From NCBI GenBank assembly GCA_030512295.1, contig JAULSR010000009.1, positions 868,001-932,000 of the forward strand: a stretch of 64,000 bases of DNA. The letters are read 5' to 3'. A program made the translations under genes and the position numbers. Below the pieces are notes generated by a model that was not told where the DNA came from, ran no database searches, and saw nothing but the letters and a program-made list of their open reading frames with translations. Positions within the stretch are counted from its first letter, which is position 1. Every line of letters starts with the position of its first letter. Source of the DNA: Bombardia bombarda. Lineage: Eukaryota > Ascomycota > Sordariomycetes > Sordariales > Lasiosphaeriaceae. Positions 12,662-23,240 of the stretch are shown piece after piece.

Positions 12662-13463
12662 CAGCGCTCCAAGTAAGCCAAGTAATTCAAGTTCAAGTAA
12701 GCCAATTCAAGTAAGCCAAGCCAAGTTGGCCCACAATTCAAGCAAATCAATTCAAATATTCGCTGTCGATTACTTGCTTGATTTGCAAGATGTGGGGCCA
12801 AATTTGGCCCAAAAAACCCACTTGATGATGAATATCCTCACATACCGATGCCGGGTGCCCAGGTCAATGAAGGCGGCCGCCCTGACCGCCCGGGAGATTA
12901 TTTGACTGGGCATAGCTACTATGATCTTCCTGAACACCCCGGGGACTTGGATGAACTCACGATGTATTTCTAGGAACGGGTTTTGCCCGAGGATGATATA
13001 CTAAGCTGGTGGTTCAATAGACAACAACAGTTCCCTCGCTTGTCAAAGATGGCCTTTGACTTGTTGTCAATACCGGATGTCATCGGAAGTTGGCATAGGA
13101 ATAAAGTGGTTTGAGGGCAACTAGGCATACAGGCGCCTGGCTGCATCACCAAGTTGTTGACTCCCGAATCGGGTATTTTGGCTACAGCTCCCTTGAGCTC
13201 AGTCAGGCTCAAATCGCTCAAATAACGAGTAAAATTTTGACTTCCAAAAAACGCACGCACGGGGCCCGAGCTTTTTTGTGGACGAAAAAACGCGTAATGT
13301 GTTGGCCTAAGCTTTTTTGTGGGTTAAAAGTGGGGAGAAAAAAAATTCAAGTAAGTCAAGTAATTCAAGTAAGTGGGCCAAACTTGCAAGTAATTGGGCT
13401 GGCCTTCAAATCAATTCAAGTATGCGGGCCAGATTTGACTTACTTGGCTTACTTGGAGCGCTG
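12662..13463 (+). mobile_element. Deleted hAT-superfamily transposon (802 bp) with intact ends
   Basis: The first 24 bp (12662-12685, beginning CAGCGCTCCAAGTAAGCC) are the exact reverse complement of the last 24 bp (13440-13463), and 8-bp direct repeats flank both ends. The subterminal zones (12670-12750 and 13350-13450) are packed with TCAAGTAA and related motifs, as expected for transposase-binding arrays. Inside, around 12973-13080, the plus strand encodes PEDDILSWWFNRQQQFPRLS then KMAFDLLSIP, matching the hAT C-terminal dimerisation domain (WW....FP.LS.MA.DLLSIP). Stops before and after show the transposase is dead and mostly deleted. It is a non-autonomous derivative that could still be mobilised if a related transposase exists elsewhere in the genome. 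Confidence 0.9.
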
Positions 13464-13471
13464 AACCAAGG
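13464..13471 (+). repeat. 8-bp target-site duplication, right copy
   Basis: AACCAAGG, identical to 12654-12661, immediately outside the right terminal inverted repeat of the hAT element. Confidence 0.85.
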
Positions 13472-14014
13472 CACCAGACGAGTTGCATGTCCCCAGCTGA
13501 GGGTTGGGTTGAGGTCTGGGATCGCATTTGAATGAATGAAAAGGATGCAGATGGCTATGAATTTGAGGGTATCCCCATTCACTTGGCAAATGGGATGTCG
13601 TCGTCTCGCTGCACCAATCACGATGTAGGAGACAACGGACGGAAGCACAATACTTGGTTGGCTGCATGCCAGGCAAGCCGGGGTAGTGGAGCCGGGGGCG
13701 TTTCGTAGTAGACTTGGCAGCCATGCGATAACCAAGCAACCCCTGCTTATCAAGCAAGAAAAAAAAGATTCCTCCGCCTCCACCCCACCATGGCTGTTGC
13801 CCCTCCAAACCTCCTCCAAACCGGCCATCGAGCCATCGAGCCATCGAGCCATCGAGCCATCTTCGACATCGCGAATCAACAGCGTCCGTGCCACTTCCAG
13901 TCGATAGTTCACGGATAAAAAACGGTCACCTTTCTGTTTTTTTCTTTTCCCCGCCTTTCGCTCTCAAATCACCCACTCTCTCCATCTTCCCTAGTCATCC
14001 ACCCAGCGCCCACG
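13472..14014 (+). promoter_or_regulatory. sqt1 upstream region
   Basis: Upstream region of sqt1. A pyrimidine-rich tract (13930-14000) precedes the ATG, common in strongly expressed fungal genes. A 9-bp tandem repeat (CGAGCCATC) lies within it and is listed separately. Confidence 0.45.
13826..13862 (+). repeat. 9-bp tandem repeat
   Basis: About four head-to-tail copies of CGAGCCATC in the sqt1 upstream region, nearly perfect. Confidence 0.85.
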
Positions 14015-15640
14015 ATGTCGTCCTCCCACCCCCACGACAGCAACCCGCCCGTCGACAACGAGTCCGACGACTCGGAGCCCGAGTATCTCGACGAGGATGA
14101 CGTGGCCGAAGTGCTCGAGGACGGCGACGACGTGGCCATGAACTCGGACGACGACATGGACATGGACGGACAAGAAGAGCACGAGGAGATCCTCCTGCAA
14201 AACGACAGCATCGCATACTTTGACATCCACAAGGACTCCGTCTTCGCCGTCGCCCAACACCCTCTCCACCCACACATCGTCGCCACGGGCGGCTCCGAAG
14301 GCGACGACGACGCCGCGCCCGGCAAGGGCTATGTGATCGACACATCCTCGGCCGAATCGCGCCGGCCCCTGCTGCCCGCGAGCTACTCATCCGACCCCAG
14401 CGCTGCCGCGGCGGCGGCCGCGCGCACCACCGAGCTGCGCCCGCTATTCCCCATCGACGGCCACACCGACAGCGTCAATTCGCTCGCCTTCTCCCTGCCC
14501 AAGGGCGACTTCCTCGTCAGCGGCGGCATGGACGGCCGCCTGCGCGTCTACGCCATCGCCATCCCCGCCGCCGGCAGTGCCCGCCAGCCCCAATTCAAGT
14601 TCATCGGCGAGAGCCAAGAGGTCGTGGAGATCAACTGGGTCGCCCCTTGCCCCTCGCCCGCCTTCCCCAACAGAGTCGCCTTTGGCGCCTCGGACGGCTC
14701 CGTCTGGGTCGTCGCCATCGACGCCAGCGACCGCGCCAACCCCATCCAGATCCTGCAGACCTACTTTCTACACACGGCCGCCTGCACGGCCGGCGCCTGG
14801 ACTGCCGACGGCCTGCTCCTGGCGACCGTGTCCGAGGACGCCTCCCTGCACGTCTTTGACGTCTTTGGGTCCGCCGCCGCAAAGTCCCTCGTCACCGACA
14901 ACGGCCAGACCGTCGTCTCGCTCACCGAACAAGACCAGCGCTTCGCTGTCGAGGGCGGGCTCTACTCGGTCGCTGTCGCCCCTTCAGGCACCTTCCTCGC
15001 GGTGGGCGGCGCCGGCGGCGCCATCCGCATCGTCGGCCTCCCCCGCCTCTCCCCTTCCTCCTCCACACAACAACCCCAGCAACAACAAACACGGACAAAA
15101 CAACGTGGTGGCGCCGCAGCGCGCCGCGGCGCGGCAGCACCGGCAGCGGCTGAACCCTCCAACCAGGCCGGCGCCATCCTCGCCTCGCTCAACATCCAGT
15201 CCGGCGGCATCGAGTCGCTCGCGTTCGCGCCCGCGCCCCAGACCCTGCTCGCGGCCGGCAGCGTCGACGGCAGCATCGCCGTCTTCGACACGGCGCGCTC
15301 GTTCGCCGTGCGCAAGCACCTCAAGGCCGCGCACGACGGCGAGAGCGTGGTCAAGGTGGAGTTTGTGCGGCACCCGCCGCAGCCCGCCATGGCGGGATGG
15401 CTGCTGACGACGTGCGGGCTGGATGGCGCGATTAGGAGGTGGGACTTGCGAGGCGCGACGGCGAATAGTGCTAGTGCGACGGCGGCGCAGACGTCGGCGG
15501 CGACGGGGCTGGTGGGTGAGTGGAAGGGGCACAGAGGCGGGGGCCAGGGCGGGGGGATCTTGGGGTTTGTGCAGGGGGAGACGGGGGAGAGGATCGTCAC
15601 GGCGGGGGATGATGCGCTTGTGTTGGTTTTTGAGGCGTAG
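14015..15640 (+). CDS. sqt1: Ribosome assembly protein Sqt1 (WD40 chaperone of uL16)
   Basis: Intronless 541-aa protein. In yeast Sqt1 is the dedicated chaperone of ribosomal protein uL16 (Rpl10), acting in the cytoplasm during late 60S assembly. The N-terminus is strongly acidic (EPEYLDEDDVAEVLEDGDD), typical of the family. The WD40 propeller follows: blades include FDIHKDSVFAVAQHPLHPHI, IDGHTDSVNSLAFSLPKGDF, IESLAFAPAPQTLLAAGS and a final blade ending ERIVTAGDDALVLVFEA. A Gln/Arg/Ala-rich insertion at about residues 350-390 interrupts the propeller. The ATG at 14015 is the first in frame and precedes the acidic block. AAMP-like WD proteins are the animal counterpart. Confidence 0.88.
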   Translation: MSSSHPHDSNPPVDNESDDSEPEYLDEDDVAEVLEDGDDVAMNSDDDMDMDGQEEHEEILLQNDSIAYFDIHKDSVFAVAQHPLHPHIVATGGSEGDDDAAPGKGYVIDTSSAESRRPLLPASYSSDPSAAAAAAARTTELRPLFPIDGHTDSVNSLAFSLPKGDFLVSGGMDGRLRVYAIAIPAAGSARQPQFKFIGESQEVVEINWVAPCPSPAFPNRVAFGASDGSVWVVAIDASDRANPIQILQTYFLHTAACTAGAWTADGLLLATVSEDASLHVFDVFGSAAAKSLVTDNGQTVVSLTEQDQRFAVEGGLYSVAVAPSGTFLAVGGAGGAIRIVGLPRLSPSSSTQQPQQQQTRTKQRGGAAARRGAAAPAAAEPSNQAGAILASLNIQSGGIESLAFAPAPQTLLAAGSVDGSIAVFDTARSFAVRKHLKAAHDGESVVKVEFVRHPPQPAMAGWLLTTCGLDGAIRRWDLRGATANSASATAAQTSAATGLVGEWKGHRGGGQGGGILGFVQGETGERIVTAGDDALVLVFEA

Positions 15641-15651
15641 GTGGATAGGAA

Positions 15652-15670
15652 GGGGGGGGGGGGGGGGGGG
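15652..15670 (+). repeat. Poly-G run (19 nt)
   Basis: Uninterrupted G tract 12 bp after the sqt1 stop codon. Length is unreliable in most sequencing chemistries. Confidence 0.8.
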
Positions 15671-16141
15671 TGGCGTCTTGTCGGTGAAGATATCTGGATG
15701 GGTATGTGTGTACCTATTTGCGAGGCCTCAAGCTGGAGGACTGAGATGGAATATAGGGGATGTTAATTCTTGCAGTTGCGGTTCGCTTGGAGTTCATGTC
15801 GTTTCGTTTCCTGTTGGCTTGCGCCGTTGCTTCAATAGATGACTTATAGATGGATGATCAAAATTCCTGCTGAAAATAGAACGTGGGCGGACGAGATGGT
15901 CTTGACACAAGTTCAGATCTACCAGGGTGTTACAGCTTTCTCTCCCTCCACGCTCTCATATTATGATGTGGCAAGTGCATTCCCATTCGGCATTTCGTAT
16001 TCTATCAATTATAGTCCAGGCAGCTCCCAATATCTGCCTTTTTTTCCTTTTGTCCGTTTTACTCTGCCGTGTTCATGACTGACTGCTGAAATAGTGGCAC
16101 TCAAATCCATCAATCTCAGATCCAGAGCAGGCGTCATCACC
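15671..16141. other. Intergenic region, no gene seen
   Basis: 3' flank of sqt1 and 5' flank of the next gene. The 48 bp before the next ATG are open in its frame, but no upstream ATG is available there. Confidence 0.4.
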
Positions 16142-16801
16142 ATGGCCCAGAATACCACCATACGTCCCACCTCCGAGCCTCTGGCGCCCGGCTCGGTCCT
16201 TGCACTCGCCAGGGAATACATGCCGCCGAAGTTCGCCGAGAAATTCCTTGCCGACAACTTGATCATCTTCATGAAACCCTGGCAAGACTACACGGACAAA
16301 TCCAAGAGATTCACTCCTCTTTGGCCCGAGTACAATACTTATTTCAGAGCAGTAGGCCGTACCGCGGGCCTCTACATTCTTTTCGTCATTGGAGTTCGTC
16401 TCTTGTGCAAATATCACCACCTCCTGCCAAGGACGCTGAAAGTCCTCGCCGTCGCTATCTCGATCTCCATCCTCCTCCGCGCGATCTATAAGCACCCGAC
16501 TCTGGAGTTTCTCTTCAATCGATGCAGAGCTCGAGCCCTCTTCAAAGGCCGGTTGCCCCATGTAATGGAGACGTTTGCGAGTATGATACACGATACGGCG
16601 CGAGCCCAGTGGTTTTGGGATAATGGAAAGGTTCCTCTGGGGCCCATCGAGCGGCGGGAGAAGCATCTTGACGGTGACTGGATTGTTCTGAGACTTGCGC
16701 GGTGGCCGGAGGATGACGCGTCGTTGTTGTCGTCTGGAGAGCAAGGGGTAGAGCAGCAGAGCCAATCGGTCAGAAAAGACTGGGATAGGTTAGGTGTGTA
16801 G
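16142..16801 (+). CDS. Orphan predicted membrane protein
   Basis: Intronless 219-aa frame starting MAQNTTIRPTSEPLAPGSVL (ATG in good context, CACCATGG). I do not recognise a family. Two hydrophobic stretches are visible: GRTAGLYILFVIGVRLLC at about 77-94 and TLKVLAVAISISILLRAIY at about 102-120, separated by a basic loop (KYHHLLPR). The rest is hydrophilic, with several Trp and Arg, ending VRKDWDRLGV. This suggests a two-pass membrane protein with both ends on the same side. It sits alone between sqt1 and the NLR gene. The frame is long and clean, so a real gene is likely, but no function can be inferred. Confidence 0.6.
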   Translation: MAQNTTIRPTSEPLAPGSVLALAREYMPPKFAEKFLADNLIIFMKPWQDYTDKSKRFTPLWPEYNTYFRAVGRTAGLYILFVIGVRLLCKYHHLLPRTLKVLAVAISISILLRAIYKHPTLEFLFNRCRARALFKGRLPHVMETFASMIHDTARAQWFWDNGKVPLGPIERREKHLDGDWIVLRLARWPEDDASLLSSGEQGVEQQSQSVRKDWDRLGV

Positions 16802-17458
16802 TAGCCATGCAGCTGTACAGGGACATGGTAAAATACAAGATGCCTCCGCCCATGAATTGCTCTGTTTCAGGCTTGGAGAGGTCGGCAGAATCGACGACGG
16901 AGGAGGACAAAAAGTGGCTATTTGTGGAGGTCAATCCATCACAAGATTGGGGATCAGTGAAGGTGTAGGTAGACCTGGATCCACCTGGCCCTGTGATCAT
17001 ATAGGGTGGGTGAGCTCCCCACTAGGGATCCAGGGTCATCTTCCTGCCCACATATAGCCGCCGTAGATAGCTTTGCCCTGGATTCTTCCGGGCACCTTCA
17101 TCCATCTCTTCATGAGCCTCTCCAGTCCCACAGAGGGTTAATAAGACAAAATGTATTGCTCGTTGATGGTGATGATGACAGTCCACATAGAAACGCGGGA
17201 TTTGCTTATTTCGTTGCGGGAGATCAATGGCAAAAGTGGTAGGGAATCCAGATTGGAAGGGAGCAAAACCTGTGATAAGACAAAGCGGGCTAAAGTTAGT
17301 TTTTTGTTCATCATTAATCCAAAAATCTAAGCAACATACTATCTGGACCTACCACCATATGGTGGTGTCTAATTTCTCTAGTACAAAGCCACCCATCATG
17401 AAACTTGTTGAACTGTTGTAACCTCTCCCGGGTGTATCATCACAACCTTTCCCATCCT
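16802..17458. other. Intergenic region, no gene seen
   Basis: Between the orphan membrane protein and the 3' end of the NLR gene. Only short frames without recognisable features. Confidence 0.4.
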
Positions 17459-20400
17459 CTACTTTTCTCCAGCTCCCTCGTTTTCAGCTTCTAGCTGCCG
17501 CATCACCGGCGTAAGATTTCTCTCGATGTACCCCAACAGCACATCCTTATTCGCTGGGTTAAACCATTCTACCCAGGTTGCAAAGCTCGCCTCGGGCTGA
17601 AATAACACATGTTCCCTCAGGTACCTCTCCATCACATCGTTATTATCTAGGCTATACCGCTCTACCGGGGTTGCAAAGCTCGCCTTGAACTGTTCCGACC
17701 TTTTCAACTCGCCACTTGGGCGTGTCCAGGCTGGAGAAGGTTCAAAAGAGACATACTCAGCCACAGTCACGATCTCAACCTTCCGACCAGCTTGTGTCTC
17801 CAGATGATGTGCGGCAAATTCTGAGCGCATAACAGGCATATTCAACGTTACTCGTACTTTCGGGTTACGATAACATTGTCGGAGATCATTAACAATCTCA
17901 AATCCCATAGAAATTGGTGGCACAGCACCATATTCGAGCCAGACCTCGAGGAAGTCCCAAATGCCCGCTTTTGATACGCTGAAAGACCGGTGGGGCTCAA
18001 TACTTATAACTTCGCCCATCAAATCCCTCATGATGGTTCTAACTGCAATAATCCACGCGTTTGTTATCGTGCTGACCTCCAAGGAGGCTTCTATTAGCCT
18101 TCTGTGGATATCATGGTAATTTGAAAGATAAAAAAAAGCTTCCGTGATGTTATGTTTAGCAGACAATCTTTCTTCGCTGTCGCAATCATTGTCGTATTCT
18201 AGCTTAAGCGTGAGACATATTTGTTTGGGCGACAGCCCAAACGGCTTCGTAATACCATATCGAAATCTCTTCTTCGTGAACGGGATATGTCGTAGCGCAC
18301 CAGCAGCTAGAAGTACCCTCAGTGTCGTTAGGTGGTATTGTATTTGGCTTGACAATGAAAGAAGCGCCACAAATAGTAATTTGCGCTCGACACCAGTGCG
18401 GTTGATCAGTCTTGTATCTTTCTCAATCTTCCATTCCAAATATTCATGCAAACCAGCATGAGCAGCAGCAGCCCATATCGAAGTTGAAGATTTCCATGAG
18501 TTATAAATAGCTAATTCTCCAATGAGAAACTCGGAGCGTGGATCGATATCGAAAAAAAAGATATCTTGGGCGCCCGCATACAAACTTGGACTTCTTTCAT
18601 CGTCAAGGCAGAGCTTTCTAGCCTCAGGAAATATGGTTTCGTGGCTAGCTCGGCGATATGCATCGTATCTTGCACTCTCCATCCTTTCTAGGGCATGAAA
18701 TATCCGACTGCGCTTGCCAAGGGAGCGCAGGCGCAGTAGCCAGCACATATGATGACAGTACCTCGCCAGTAATTCCAATCGAAATTTTGTGTCATTGTAT
18801 CGCGAACGTGATTCAGATGCCAGGCTAGCAATTATGCCAACTGCAATGTCCTCGTCCTTGAACCCCAATCCAAACTTCGCCACCTTGGAGGCGACGACCC
18901 TACGTAGAAAGTCCGGGATTGATCTGTGAGTGAACCTGATCACCATGAAAGGTTTCAGTCCTCTCCTGTCTGGGACGTAGACATGGGTATCGGAATAGGC
19001 GTAGTCCCAGGTGGGATCGAGATGATCAGCGTCACGATCTCGGATATCTCCAATTTCCAGCAAGCCCTTGCACCAAGCCCGTAGTTTGATATGTGCGGCG
19101 TGGCTCCGCGACTGGTAGTCTTTCTCGGCGGTGGATAAAGGTAAAGAAAAAGTGTCAACCGTGCTCCAGCTGAGTTCTGCCCCAGATGCACCGTCCCCTA
19201 TTTCTAGGTCTTGAATTACTGTTGAAACTCCATACAAGGGCAAGGATGGTTGCCAATTGTCCCTTTTAATGGCCTTTTGGTAGTTAGATTGCTGCGAGAA
19301 CGGAAAGCTGTCGTCGTCGCTCAGGTGGTGTCCTATCATGCGTAATGCCATAGAAATGACGAAGTAGGCACCGTAGCGATGATGCTTGGGGATAGAGTCG
19401 AGAATCTTGGCTATGAAGTCCTCTAATTGGGAGGGTGTGGTTTTAACAATATTACGCAGCGCGGCAATGGATGAGACACCAGAGGAGAGCTCGTCCTTGA
19501 GGATGTTAAGGAGGGGCTTCACCCATAAGAATACGCCTTTGGCCTGATTGATGATTGAATTGACCAGGTTGACGCTTTCCCCTTCAAGACCGAGAAAGTA
19601 CTTATTTTCATAAAGCGTGCCCCTAGCCATGCGGGAGATGTCACCATGGGTTATATCTTGAAGTCGGATCTGGCGAGAAGTCTCAAATACGTTCATGATA
19701 GCGTGATCTTCTCGACTCGAAACACAAAGTTTGAGAAAAGAGCTGTCGGTATCTGTACTGGTGTCGACGGACTTGGTCCAGTGCTGTAGCATCTCAGAAA
19801 GTTCCTAGTGCGTCATATCACCATCAGAGTCATACTCATCGAGGCCGTCGATGAAAAAACAGACCCGAAATCTGTTCAGGATCTCTGTGTTGGTGCGCAT
19901 GCCATCAAAAACAGCACGGATTTGGTCGTCAGAGATATCAATTTCTCTGCTTCCACCCCAAAAACTGGGGAAAAGCAATTTTGTGATTGCTGAACTGTGC
20001 ATGCACACATCGTACAGCAACCCGCGACGCAGTCCACGCACCGACTTTTGGGCATCTGAGCCGTATTTCCAGAAGAAGAACTTGGACAGTACGAGCTGTT
20101 TGTTGTCTGACGCGGCCCATGTTTCCAGGTGGTGACGGACTCGTGGGTCATTGGCAAGGAACTTGAGCAATGTTGACTTCCCGGAACCAGGCTTCCCAGC
20201 AAAGTGGAAAACACCTGATCCTCCTTCTAGCCAGCTCACAAATGCAAGATCTCTATGATTCTTTTCTATTTCCCGTCGTCGTGTTTCTGACTCTGGGTTG
20301 GGATCCAACACCCATTCAAATGTTTTTTTGTAGCGACCGCTGATTTCGTTCTCTCGGTGATTCGTAAGCTGCGGTCTCAGCGCCCGCATTATGACGGCGT

Positions 20401-21071
20401 GATTGATTGAATCTTGGGCTTCCTCCAACGTGGTTACTATGCGGCTCGTCATGATGTCGTTGAAAACCTTATGGTTCACGAGCTCGCCATTGATGGAGGT
20501 GAGGCTGGCTATCACGTCCGAATGGTTCTGGCCCATCTTGTAAAGCTGATCCTTGATGGATGCGAGATCGGTTCTGTCAATGAAAGGGGTATGTTAGCAG
20601 AGCCACATACATTAGGACAAGAGCGAGCCGTCCAACTCACCCAGTCGCAACAGCCATTGCATCTCGCAGCCTATCGCTGCTGGCTTGTAGGTCTGCCTGG
20701 AGCGTCTGCAACTCCCCCATGCTACTTTGAGACTTTGCCCATGCTTTGACCACAGCCACAGCCCTGAGCCGCGGCTTACTCTGCACTGGAACCCTGCATT
20801 TATCGAGAATGGCCTGGATCTTGGCTGTGACGTCGACACACTCAGTGACGACTCTGTTGAGGTGTGGCGCAGATGACAGTGGCACCTGGGAGGAGGCCAA
20901 GGTCTTGACAATTGTGTCGAGATGGTCCGTCGCGGCTCGCAGTCGCTCGCTCTCTCTCTCGAATCCGTTCGACGAGTCGTACAACTCCTTGAGACTCTTG
21001 CCAATCTTGACGGCGGCATCTACCGTAGTGACGATGTTGCAAAACAAAGAGTATGCTGAGAGGGGATCCAT
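17459..21071 (-). CDS. NACHT-domain NLR (STAND NTPase) interrupted by one in-frame TAG
   Basis: Fungal NOD-like receptor. Exon 1 is 21071-20641 and exon 2 is 20573-17459; the intron 20640-20574 (GTGAGT...CAG) joins in phase. Starting MDPLSAYSLFCNIVTTVDAA, the first 150 residues match the helical N-terminal domain common in fungal NACHT proteins. Walker A is GKPGSGKST at about 270-278 and Walker B is FFIDGLDEY at about 383-391. Codon 400 is TAG (19807-19805); after it the same frame stays open for about 780 codons, so full length would be about 1181 aa. The C-terminal half has the FLW helical segment usual after NACHT (AKGVFLWVKPLL), no ankyrin or WD repeats I can see, and two 31-residue tandem repeats near the end. 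Such proteins act in nonself recognition and regulated cell death. Either a pseudogene-like allele or a gene needing UAG recoding or editing. Confidence 0.85.
17562..17685 (-). repeat. 93-bp tandem duplication at the NLR C-terminus
   Basis: The 17-mer GGTTGCAAAGCTCGCCT occurs identically at 17576-17592 and 17669-17685, exactly 93 bp apart. At protein level ASFATPVERYSLDNNDVMER aligns with ASFATWVEWFNPANKDVLLG, followed by YLREH against YIERN, a 31-residue period. Confidence 0.85.
19805..19807 (-). other. In-frame TAG stop within the NLR gene
   Basis: Reads ...GDMTH-TAG-ELSEML. No plausible intron removes it: the only GT-AG pair of usable length in frame (about 57 nt, opening GTCTGT) would delete Walker B. 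A C-to-T change in CAG, or an A in place of G in TGG, would both produce it. Confidence 0.9.
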
Positions 21072-22559
21072 GTTGGAGGTAACTGGAGGGGATTCAATTG
21101 GGATGTGTTCGTTGCGTGGCTGGCTTGGTGCGCGTTTTTGGGCTCGTGCGATTGTTGATGTTGATGTTGAGGGAAGGTGCAATCATCAGATCAGGCTGCC
21201 TGCCTCTACAAGATGTCGGGCACCAGCACAGCCCCCCACCACGTGCCGTCCATTTGGGAATCAAATGACGAGATTCCCCGAGCTGACATGCACCTGGCTT
21301 GAGCTTGATACAATCCGTGCCGCCCATGGGAGGAATTCTATTGGACAGTACGATGAAGTTTTTTGCAGAGGTTTTTTGCAGAGGTTTTTTGCAGAGTTAG
21401 GACAGCACAACTGTTCGGTGGGCATCGGAAATAACCTTACCTATGCATCGGACTGGGAAGTCAGTGACGGTCGCAACCACCTAATTACAGATCACTGTGG
21501 TTCATATTCTACCAAAATCTTCAATTTCGGTGTTTGAACTTGCCTGGGACTTTTCAAGGAACCTCGGGTGCCTACGTAGGTACATAGCAACATCTAGGTC
21601 GGTAATGGAAGAGCCGTTACTAATGAACAGATGTGCAGTATGATTGAAAGGTTTGCGGAGAACTAAAGGCTTGGATATTTTACTACCGCTGAAGGTAGAC
21701 GGGCCGACGGAGAAGAGTCCAGACAGGTACTACGTTCAGCAGCCAGCTCAGGGGACTGTCACTCAGGGCGGGCAGGGATGGAAGTAACTCCGACAATACA
21801 CAGCAGCCGTCGGGAGGCTCTTATCCAAGCTACAAGTAAGATACTCGTCTGTCTCATTAAACGGTAATCAGCTAATTTTGACGCAGGCAGCGGCTACTCG
21901 AAGGATGACCCTTACGAGAGACTATTTGAGCTCCATCACTTCTGTGGATGGCATGGGCAGCTTTTTGAAACTACCTCTCAGGTACTAGTTCGCAAGTAGG
22001 CTCCGCAAGGCTCACTTTCTCGAGGTTCTCTATCTATTTGCTTAGCATTCGTGGCAGCTGAGTCAGGAAACATACCGTGAATAGGGTGGTGACAGAACCG
22101 ACAAACATACAGTGAGTAGAGCCGTATCCTCTGGGTTTGACCTCGATGGGCCCCATTCGGCCAAGTCGTCTACAATCTTGATCAGCCAACTAAGAAACCA
22201 ACAAGACCGCTCTGGCTCCACAGAGATGCACCGTGCGGAACGATGGACACCAAGAGAGTCGCATCGGCGCCGTCGGACAAGACTACTCCTTCATGTGAGC
22301 TCATATAGAGCTGCTCTACGCAGGGCAGACCTTACATGGAAGTACGCGACTCTCACATTGCCTTTTTTAAGTAGGAAGCGTCATGCCAAAGCATCGCAGT
22401 CGCAATCGCATCCGCATCGTCCAGCGCCATACCTATTTTCCTGAATTCGGCGGAGGGGCACAACAAGCCGTCTCTAGCGCATCCAGCAGCGCCTGGTGGC
22501 CCGAAAGATGGCACCAGCTAAAAATAGCACATCCTACCCATCTGTCGAATGTTCTGGAA
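21072..22559. other. Intergenic/relic region upstream of the NLR
   Basis: No supported gene. A short plus-strand open stretch near 21880-21990 (DDPYERLFELHHFCGWHGQL) looks protein-like but is isolated and unrecognised. Three 13-bp tandem units are listed separately. Confidence 0.4.
21358..21396 (+). repeat. Three 13-bp tandem repeats
   Basis: GTTTTTTGCAGAG repeated three times without mismatch, about 290 bp upstream of the NLR start. Confidence 0.85.
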
Positions 22560-23240
22560 CCATATTTCCAGCGTTCGCAGAAGGTGCCCAATACAATCGT
22601 CCACGGGTCTTGATGCTCTGCACGTAGCCGCATTGTGTCGTGCCGACGCTCGAACGAACAGAAAGCCCAAGCTCAACAGTATCTTACTCCGCAGGAGGAA
22701 AAAGGTCTTGAAAGGCATTTGATACAAATGGCTGACTTCGGAATCCCTGCACGAATCAAGTACCTACCTACCTTCACTGGCTTTTAGTATCGCTCGCCAG
22801 CGGTCGAGGACCCCAGCGACGAGGCCTCCGGGCAAAAATTGGGCTTGTGGCTTCCAAAAACGTCATCCAGCAACTCAAATCACGACGCGTGAGGGCTATG
22901 GCCTGGGAACGCCACGAGAACAATATCTTTGAAGGGGTGCTACAAAATCCAGCCATCCTCCCAGAGAATGTCTACAATATGGACGGACGAAACTGGCGTG
23001 ATGCTATGTATGCTTGGTAATGTCAAGGTTCTTACACGTAAAGAAGATCCGCAAGATTACAGAGGAGCAGGCATCAAGCGAACAAATGGTTACCGCCATC
23101 GAATGCATCAGTGCAGATGGTCGGGTTTTGTCACCAATGATTATTTGGCCAGCCTCTACTCATCGAAGCAACTGGACCACATTCCCTGCTCCTGGATGGT
23201 CACTTCTCTCCCTTTACGCTACGCCACGAGGTTGATTACC
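22560..23240 (+). mobile_element. pogo/Fot1-type transposase relic
   Basis: Broken copy of a Tc1/mariner-superfamily (pogo, Fot1-like) DDE transposase. Around 22665-22790 one frame gives QKAQAQQYLTPQEEKGLERH then LIQMADFGIPARIKYLP, matching the CENPB/HTH-like region. After frame changes, NVYNMDETGV (split between frames near 22970-23000), DPQDYRGAGIKRT (23055) and VTAIECISADGR then PMIIWPASTHRSNWTTFPAP (23085-23200) match the catalytic core around the first Asp. Stops and frameshifts throughout, and absence of the second half of the catalytic domain, show it is dead. I found no terminal repeats for it. Confidence 0.8.

Noticed and set aside
19807..19870. A 57-nt intron (GTCTGT...TAG) that would remove the NLR stop codon
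   Set aside because: It would excise Walker B (FFIDGLDEY), which is well preserved and essential to the family.
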